The translations under genes were made by a program, and so were the position numbers. Of a stretch of DNA of 64,000 nt, positions 58,740 to 64,000 are shown piece after piece. Numbering within the stretch: the first letter of the stretch is position 1; each line of letters opens with the position of its first letter. Source of the stretch: Collinsella aerofaciens. Lineage in GTDB: Bacteria; Actinomycetota; Coriobacteriia; Coriobacteriales; Coriobacteriaceae. The DNA is taken from assembly GCA_008671135.1 (NCBI GenBank), contig RQAP01000026.1:1-64000 (forward strand), read 5' to 3'. The notes under the pieces are model-generated. The model was given only the letters and a program-made list of their open reading frames with translations. It was not told the origin of the DNA and did no database searches.

Positions 58740-60521
58740 GTGAGCGGCTGTTTCCAATTGATTTCTGCAGTTACGTTAGCGAAACTGATTAAAGAAGAAT
58801 GTCCATCTGTTAAACACGTCTCATTGGGCGGCAATTACATTACTCGTTTAGCAGATGACTGCATGAAAGAATGGCATCCCTTTTTTGAATACATTGATTC
58901 GATAATGATGTATGACGGCGAAGAGCCGCTTGCACGTCTTCTTGAGGCTCTTGACTCTGGTGATGACAATCTCGACTGTGTTCCAAACCTTTGCCATGCT
59001 AAAGGTGGAAAGATATATAAAAACCATCGGATTGAGCAAACATTTATCAACGATACAGTTCCCGATTTCGATGGCTTCGCCCTTTCTAAATACTTCATGC
59101 CTGAGTTAATATTGCCGGTTTATTCCTCTAGGCAGTGTTTTAATCATTGCGCCTTCTGCACCATTCCCGGTGCTACCGGTGGTTGTTACCGAAAGATGCC
59201 TATATCGAGAGTATTTGAAATAATGTGTCGGTTAAATGAAAAATACGGCACGAGAGTTTTCTCTTTTGTGGATGAAACATTCGAAGGCAAAAGAATGGAG
59301 CAACTTGCGGATGAAATAAACGCATCGGGAAAAACGTTTTTCTGGCATGGAGAAACGAGGTTCTCTCCAACCCTAAGTACAGACGTTTTCAACAAGATAT
59401 ACCAAAGTGGATGTAGACAGATTCAGTTTGGCCTCGAGTCATACAACCAAAGAGTTCTTGATCTAATGAAGAAGAACACGAGAGTTGATTGGATTGATCG
59501 CAATATCCATGATTGTCTCAATGCGGGTATTCCTGTTCATCTATTCTTTATGATTGGCTTTCCGACCGAAACTAAAGAAGAGGCTCTGAACACCTTAGCT
59601 TATACAGAGAATGTTTTGAATTATTCAAAACAGGTATGTGGTGTTCCATATTCCACGAGAGGATTTACGAATTTTGGTCTCGTTATGGGGTCGGATGTTT
59701 GGAATCATCCCGATAAGTATGGTGTCTCTGTAATGCCGAAGTCCCAATATGAGGATTTGCGCCTCGAAGTGGATTATGTTTCAGGCACTGGTTTAACTTT
59801 AAATGAAGCAAAATCCTTATCTGATGAGCATCATATTGATTTTTATATGCAAGAGGTCATAAACGGTAGCGACACAATTGACTTGCCCCAGCGGCTTCAT
59901 ATTTCAGAGGTGACCTGGATCCTAGATTCTATTCACGCTGTCAGGTATAAGGGACATTTGACCAAAGTAAAGCGACGGCTAACTAGTCTAAATCCAGCTG
60001 ATCGAATCTGGCTGGATTCCAAGACCTCTGTCGTGCTCGTTGAGCCATTTGCCTACTTCTATAATTCTGAATACCATCATGTCTATGCTGTTTCCCAGTT
60101 GGTATACCTTAAGTTGGCCCGTTTATTGGAGGCCGATTGTAGCATTTCTCTTATCCTTGATCAGGGCGACCTCGAGCTGACAAGGGCGATAGAAGAACTG
60201 TTGCATTATGGATTGCTGAATACAAATATCGATGCCGATTATGTAATGCACGATAATGGTTTTCAATTGGTTAAAAGTTCGTTTGTGAAAGAAGTCGGAC
60301 GCTCAAAAGAGGGGTTAAGAGTACTGCTGGGTTGTGCCACCCATAGAATGTGTGCGGTTAATGATTTTTCGTTCGCTTTGCTTTCGTTGTTTGAAAAGCC
60401 GATTACTAAGAACGAGGTGCGCGACATTTTGAAAAAAGAGGGACTATCGGCAAACGAGGAGCAACTAAACAAGTTGGTTGATAATTGCATGAAAGCAGAT
60501 ATACTACAATTGATTAGATAG
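58740..60521 (+). CDS. Radical SAM enzyme (C-terminal part of split B12-type radical SAM protein)
   Basis: This 593-residue frame holds the second half of the cobalamin-binding region (SGCFQLISAVTLAKLIKEECPSVKHVSLGGNYI), then the radical SAM core with CFNHCAFC (C-x3-C-x2-C) and SFVDETFEG, and a C-terminal domain of about 200 residues (LLEADCSISLILDQGDLELTRAIEELLHYGLL...) that may recognise a peptide. It fits B12-type radical SAM enzymes associated with RiPP maturation. GTG 58740 lacks a ribosome binding site and is only the first start in the frame after the duplication, so expression would need restart, frameshifting or loss of the repeat. A 36-residue peptide gene follows 14 nt later. Confidence 0.8.
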   Translation: MSGCFQLISAVTLAKLIKEECPSVKHVSLGGNYITRLADDCMKEWHPFFEYIDSIMMYDGEEPLARLLEALDSGDDNLDCVPNLCHAKGGKIYKNHRIEQTFINDTVPDFDGFALSKYFMPELILPVYSSRQCFNHCAFCTIPGATGGCYRKMPISRVFEIMCRLNEKYGTRVFSFVDETFEGKRMEQLADEINASGKTFFWHGETRFSPTLSTDVFNKIYQSGCRQIQFGLESYNQRVLDLMKKNTRVDWIDRNIHDCLNAGIPVHLFFMIGFPTETKEEALNTLAYTENVLNYSKQVCGVPYSTRGFTNFGLVMGSDVWNHPDKYGVSVMPKSQYEDLRLEVDYVSGTGLTLNEAKSLSDEHHIDFYMQEVINGSDTIDLPQRLHISEVTWILDSIHAVRYKGHLTKVKRRLTSLNPADRIWLDSKTSVVLVEPFAYFYNSEYHHVYAVSQLVYLKLARLLEADCSISLILDQGDLELTRAIEELLHYGLLNTNIDADYVMHDNGFQLVKSSFVKEVGRSKEGLRVLLGCATHRMCAVNDFSFALLSLFEKPITKNEVRDILKKEGLSANEEQLNKLVDNCMKADILQLIR

Positions 60522-60534
60522 AGGAGGTTTCTGC

Positions 60535-60645
60535 ATGGACGTTATTAACAAAGATCTCTTGGAGCAACTGAAAGAGTTTCAGGAAGAGGGCGTCGTGGTA
60601 GAAGTGTTCGACTTTGAGGACTACATGGATAAATTCTGCCATTAG
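60535..60645 (+). CDS. Candidate RiPP precursor peptide, 36 residues
   Basis: ATG 60535 follows GAGGAGG by 6 nt, a strong site. The peptide is 36 residues, acidic, beginning MDVINKDLLEQLKEFQEEG and ending FEDYMDKFCH, with one Cys and several aromatic residues near the end. It begins 13 nt after the radical SAM stop and is followed by a terminator, so it is the last gene of the DUF2087-MFS-radical SAM operon. Position, size and the leader-like helical N-terminus fit a modified-peptide precursor. Family is unknown. Confidence 0.65.
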   Translation: MDVINKDLLEQLKEFQEEGVVVEVFDFEDYMDKFCH

Positions 60646-60669
60646 TTTCGAAATTTACTCGCCTCGCTT

Positions 60670-60703
60670 AAAGGAGAAGTCGATTATCGATTTCTCCTTT
60701 TTA
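60670..60703 (+). terminator. Terminator after the peptide gene
   Basis: AAAGGAGAA pairs with TTCTCCTTT across a 13-nt loop and is followed by TTAATTAAA. It closes the candidate RiPP operon. Confidence 0.75.
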
Positions 60704-60747
60704 ATTAAAAAGATATTATTGAAATACATGCTCTTAGCACAGGTTGG

Positions 60748-60767
60748 CCTCTCAGTAAACTGGGAGG
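60748..60767 (+). other. Small hairpin before nadE
   Basis: CCTCTCAG pairs with CTGGGAGG around TAAA (8 bp, one G-U). It lies in the nadE leader and could be a regulatory structure; the sequence does not match a riboswitch I know. Confidence 0.35.
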
Positions 60768-60834
60768 TTGCTTTGGCTAGTTAGAGATATGTGAACGTCC
60801 GTTAGACTGAATCTCAGGGTAGAAGGGGCCTCCA

Positions 60835-62835
60835 GTGTCCAGATCAACAAGGCAATGCTGCGTTTCGGCTAATAAGAACGATGGCTTTTTGCGTGTGGCG
60901 GCGGCGTCGCCGCAGATTCGCGTTGCCGATGTCGAGGACAATGTCGAGGTTGCATTGGCGGCTGTTCGCGAGGCTGCCGAGCGCGGCGTTCGCGCGCTGG
61001 TGCTGCCCGAGCTCAACTTGTGCGGCTATACCGCGGCCGACCTGTTCCATAATCGCACACTGCTGCATGCCTGCGAGGCTGCTTTGGTGCATATCCTCGA
61101 TGAGACTCGTGAGCTGCCGATTGTCTTTACCATCGGTCTTCCCGTTGCGGTTGCCGAGAATATCTACAACTGCGCCGCCGTGTGCTGCGCGGGCGAGCTT
61201 TTGGGCCTCACGGCCAAGAAGTATCTGCCCAACTATGGCGAGTTCTACGAGCGCCGCTGGTTTGCTCCGGCGCCCGCAGATCCTGTGTGGGTCGAGTTTG
61301 CCGGTCAGGGTCCGGTTCCGCTGGGTTCGGAGCTTGTCTACCGCTGCTGTGACGAGGGTGCCGAGGATATGGTGCTGGGCGTTGAGGTCTGCGAGGACCT
61401 GTGGGTGCCGGCGCCCCCTTCGACCGAGATGGCGCTTGCCGGTGCGACGGTGATCCTCAACCCGTCGGCCTCGGACGAGATTATCGGCAAGGCAGATTAC
61501 CGACGCAGCCTCATATCCAACCAGAGCGCGCGCCTGTACTGTGCCTATGCCTATGCAGATGCGAGCGAGGGCGAGTCCACGACCGACATGGTCTTTGCGG
61601 GCGAGAACCTCGTCTACGAAAACGGATCTAAGCTCGCCGCGACGAAGCTCCTCACTTGCGATATGGCCGTCGCCGACGTCGATCTTGACCGGTTGGTTGC
61701 CGAGCGCCGTCGCTCGACGACATGGACGCGCTCGGACGATGCGCCGGAGGCCGTGACCGTCGAGTTCTCGTTTGAGGGCGTGCTGGCCGAAGAACCTGTC
61801 CTGCGCGATGCCTGCGATATCGACCGCGTTTTCCCGCGCGCGCCCTTTGTGCCGGCCGACCATGGCGACTTGGCCGAGCGCTGCGAGACGATCCTCGATC
61901 TGCAGACTGCGGGCCTCAAGACCCGCCTTGCCCACACGGGTACCAAGGCTGCGGTTATCGGCCTTTCGGGCGGCTTGGACTCCACGCTAGCGCTGCTTGT
62001 GACCGTGCGTGCCTTCGATGCACTGGGGCTGCCGCGCACTGGTATCACAGCCGTGTCCATGCCCGGCTTCGGCACGACGCATCGCACCAAGTCGAATGCC
62101 GAGTCGCTCGCTCGCGACCTGGGTGTGAGCTTCCGCGAGGTTTCGATCCACGCGGCTGTGGAGCAGCACTTCAAGGACATTGAGCATGATCCAGCTGTGC
62201 AGGACGTGACCTACGAGAACAGCCAGGCGCGCGAGCGTACGCAGATTCTGATGGATCTGGCCAACCAGGCTGGCGGTTTTGTCATTGGCACGGGCGACCT
62301 GTCGGAGCTGGCGCTCGGCTGGGCTACCTATAACGGCGACCACATGAGCATGTACGCCGTCAACGCGAGCGTGCCCAAGACGCTTGTGCGCCATCTGGTA
62401 CGCTATGCCGCCGATGTCTTTGGCGGGCGCATTGCCGAGGTCTTGCTCGATATCCTCGATACGCCGGTGTCCCCCGAGCTTCTGCCGCCCACGGGCGACG
62501 GCGAGATTGCGCAGAAGACCGAGGATTTGGTGGGCCCGTACGAGTTGCACGACTACTTCCTCTACTACCTGCTGCGTTTTGGCTTTGAGCCGGGCAAGAT
62601 CTACCGCATGGCGCTCAAGAGCTTCGAGGGCGTCTACGACGCCAAGACCGTCCACACGTGGCTACGTACGTTCTACCGTCGCTTCTTTGCCCAGCAGTTT
62701 AAGCGCAGCTGCCTGCCCGATGGTCCCAAGGTGGGCTCGGTGACGCTCAGCCCGCGCGGCGATTGGCGTATGCCGAGTGACGCTAGCTCGCGTCTGTGGC
62801 TTGCGCAGATCGACGCGCTCAATCCAGTTGACTAA
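60835..62835 (+). CDS. nadE: Glutamine-dependent NAD+ synthetase
   Basis: A 666-residue enzyme converting nicotinic acid adenine dinucleotide to NAD+ with ammonia from glutamine. The N-terminal nitrilase-type glutaminase domain (about 20-290) has its Glu in LVLPELNLCGYT, Lys in AKKYLPNYGEFYERRWF and Cys in GVEVCEDLW. The C-terminal synthetase has IGLSGGLDSTLALL (ATP pyrophosphatase loop) and GTGDLSELALGWATYNGDHMS. GTG 60835 follows AAGGGGCC; TTG 60889 is an alternative. It is host-like in GC, marking the end of the AT-rich island. Confidence 0.94.
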   Translation: MSRSTRQCCVSANKNDGFLRVAAASPQIRVADVEDNVEVALAAVREAAERGVRALVLPELNLCGYTAADLFHNRTLLHACEAALVHILDETRELPIVFTIGLPVAVAENIYNCAAVCCAGELLGLTAKKYLPNYGEFYERRWFAPAPADPVWVEFAGQGPVPLGSELVYRCCDEGAEDMVLGVEVCEDLWVPAPPSTEMALAGATVILNPSASDEIIGKADYRRSLISNQSARLYCAYAYADASEGESTTDMVFAGENLVYENGSKLAATKLLTCDMAVADVDLDRLVAERRRSTTWTRSDDAPEAVTVEFSFEGVLAEEPVLRDACDIDRVFPRAPFVPADHGDLAERCETILDLQTAGLKTRLAHTGTKAAVIGLSGGLDSTLALLVTVRAFDALGLPRTGITAVSMPGFGTTHRTKSNAESLARDLGVSFREVSIHAAVEQHFKDIEHDPAVQDVTYENSQARERTQILMDLANQAGGFVIGTGDLSELALGWATYNGDHMSMYAVNASVPKTLVRHLVRYAADVFGGRIAEVLLDILDTPVSPELLPPTGDGEIAQKTEDLVGPYELHDYFLYYLLRFGFEPGKIYRMALKSFEGVYDAKTVHTWLRTFYRRFFAQQFKRSCLPDGPKVGSVTLSPRGDWRMPSDASSRLWLAQIDALNPVD

Positions 62836-62903
62836 GGTTGGCTAAATTGAACCAATACGGGGGTTGCAAGCGTTACACTTTTGCAATCTGATGGCCCGTA
62901 TCG

Positions 62904-62935
62904 CGCGGCGCTCTTGTCGGAGCGCCGCGTTTTTC
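62904..62935 (+). terminator. Terminator after nadE
   Basis: CGCGGCGCTC pairs with GAGCGCCGCG (10 bp) around TTGTCG, followed by TTTTT. Confidence 0.9.
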
Positions 62936-62953
62936 ATATCGAAAGGTGGCACC

Positions 62954-64000
62954 ATGCAGGCATCGCAGCGTCTCGACCGCTTTGGCGCGGAGGTCTTCGC
63001 CTCGCTCAACAACAAGCTTCTCGCGCTGAAGGCTCAGGGCAAGACCATTTACAACATGAGCGTGGGCACGCCCGACTTTAAGCCGTACGACCACGTGGTC
63101 GAGGCGCTCACGCAGGCAGCCCAAGATCCCGAGATGTGGAAGTATGCCCTGCGCGACCTGCCCGAACTCAAGCAAGCCGTGTGCGATTACTATGAGCGTC
63201 GCTTTGGCGTTTCGGGCATTACGCCGTCTATGGTGCAGTCGTGCAACGGCACGCAGGAGGGCGTGGGCCATTTGGGCCTGGCCCTGCTCGATCCGGGTGA
63301 CACCGTTCTGGTTCCCGATCCGTGCTACCCGGTCTTTGAGGCGGGTGCCAAGATCGCCGATGCCAAGCTCGAATACTATCCGCTGGTTGCCGAGCATAAT
63401 TACCTGCCCTATGTGGCGGGTATCGATCCCGAGGTGGCCGATCGTGCCAAGTATATGATCGTGTCGCTGCCCGCCAACCCGGTCGGCTCGGTGGGCACGC
63501 CCGAGGTCTACGAGGAGATTATCGCCTTTGCCCGCAAGCATGATCTGTTGATCGTTCATGACAATGCCTACTCCGATATCGTGTTCGACGGCGAGCCGGG
63601 TGGCAGCTTCCTGCAGTACCCTGGCGCGCTCGAGGTGGGCGTGGAGTTCTTCTCGCTCTCTAAGTCGTTTAACGTCACCGGTGCCCGCATCGGCTTTTTG
63701 GTCGGTCGCGAGGACGTGGTCTCGGCCTTTGCCAAGCTGCGCGGCCAGATCGACTTCGGTATGTTTTTCCCGATCCAGAAGGCTGCTATCGCCTGCCTGA
63801 ACGGTCCGCGCGATGAGGTCGAGGCGCAGCGTCTGAAGTACCAGGAGCGCCGCGATGCCCTGTGCGACGGGCTTGAGGGCCTGGGCTGGGAACGTCCCAA
63901 TGCGCATGGCTCTATGTTTGTGTGGGCCAAGCTTCCCGGTGGTCGCACCGATTCCATGGCGTTTTGCGAGGAGCTTATGGAGAAGGCCGGCGTTGTGGTG
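62954..64000 (+). CDS. Class I/II aminotransferase (PLP), truncated by window end
   Basis: The first 349 residues of a fold-type I PLP aminotransferase. It begins MQASQRLDRFGAEVFASLNNKLLALKAQGK and has the cofactor lysine in FSLSKSFNVTGARIGFLVG, plus SLPANPVGSV, VHDNAYSDIVFDGE and DPCYPVFEAGAK. The wording resembles LL-diaminopimelate aminotransferases and alanine-type transaminases; the substrate is not certain. ATG 62954 follows GAAAGGTGGCACC. The frame is still open at position 64000. Confidence 0.9.
   Translation, partial: MQASQRLDRFGAEVFASLNNKLLALKAQGKTIYNMSVGTPDFKPYDHVVEALTQAAQDPEMWKYALRDLPELKQAVCDYYERRFGVSGITPSMVQSCNGTQEGVGHLGLALLDPGDTVLVPDPCYPVFEAGAKIADAKLEYYPLVAEHNYLPYVAGIDPEVADRAKYMIVSLPANPVGSVGTPEVYEEIIAFARKHDLLIVHDNAYSDIVFDGEPGGSFLQYPGALEVGVEFFSLSKSFNVTGARIGFLVGREDVVSAFAKLRGQIDFGMFFPIQKAAIACLNGPRDEVEAQRLKYQERRDALCDGLEGLGWERPNAHGSMFVWAKLPGGRTDSMAFCEELMEKAGVVV

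Noticed and set aside
1..64000. CRISPR array, rRNA operon, prophage or integrase genes
   Set aside because: No spaced direct-repeat array, rRNA sequence, phage structural gene or integrase was seen in the window.

Overview
The window reads as chromosomal DNA of a high-GC, low-complexity-promoter Gram-positive gut actinobacterium of class Coriobacteriia, most like Collinsella. The signs are GC-rich codon use, strong Shine-Dalgarno sites, frequent GTG/TTG starts, tRNA genes with an encoded CCA, an LPxTG-like surface protein, an oxygen-independent nrdDG pair under an NrdR-like box, and a Y-family polymerase/YolD pair under LexA-type boxes. The genus is an inference from gene content and style, not from a marker gene.

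Layout. 0.3-0.7 kb: hairpins and a 125-nt inverted repeat without a gene, then tRNA-Leu. 0.9-4.1 kb: a partner-switching pair, a PAS/GAF/PP2C phosphatase and a STAS-HATPase fusion. 4.1-6.7 kb: tRNA-Gly, tRNA-Cys, tRNA-Gly, a GH13 alpha-glucosidase, tRNA-Gly, tRNA-Val. 7.0-10.5 kb: nrdD and nrdG separated by two long hairpins. 10.5-12.2 kb: folE, an HD hydrolase and folB. 12.2-18.7 kb: metallopeptidase, M19 dipeptidase, slyD-like FKBP plus a UreE-like protein, HAD phosphatase, Fur/PerR regulator, acylphosphatase, oxidoreductase and rnhA. 18.7-21.3 kb: a LysR regulator divergent from metY, which has a candidate cysteine leader-peptide attenuator. 21.5-27.6 kb: a secreted protein, small proteins, a ketopantoate reductase-like protein, an Fe-S aldo-keto reductase, an oxidoreductase and nfo; the last two share a covarying hairpin repeat upstream. 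27.6-30.8 kb: a polar amino-acid ABC transporter whose permease carries an extra extracytoplasmic domain. 30.9-32.7 kb: flavodoxin, DUF3793 and a Cys-rich/HMA metal protein. 32.9-38.2 kb: a sortase-type surface protein, the SOS polymerase operon and a truncated Fe-ADH-like protein. 38.3-43.1 kb: pgi, then an unusual minus-strand operon of a membrane-segment-free TraG/VirD4-like ATPase, a ClpP-like protease and an unknown protein. 43.8-50.2 kb: deoC, two HAD phosphatases, a PfkB kinase, a 233-bp MITE-like element, tatD, tcdA and an sdpR/sdpI pair. 50.3-52.1 kb: ettA. 53.8-56.3 kb: two host-like low-complexity proteins. 60.8-64 kb: nadE and a class I/II aminotransferase that runs off the end.

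Two AT-richer stretches (about 52.1-53.8 and 56.4-60.7 kb) stand out. The first encodes a Tat-exported papain-like cysteine protease candidate and a lipoprotein. The second is a compact candidate RiPP (modified peptide) locus: DUF2087 protein, MFS exporter, B12-type radical SAM enzyme and a 36-residue Cys-containing peptide with a strong ribosome binding site. The radical SAM gene is interrupted by an exact 20-bp tandem duplication whose loss would restore one 773-residue reading frame, so the system is either freshly broken or switchable. This is the most interesting part of the window.
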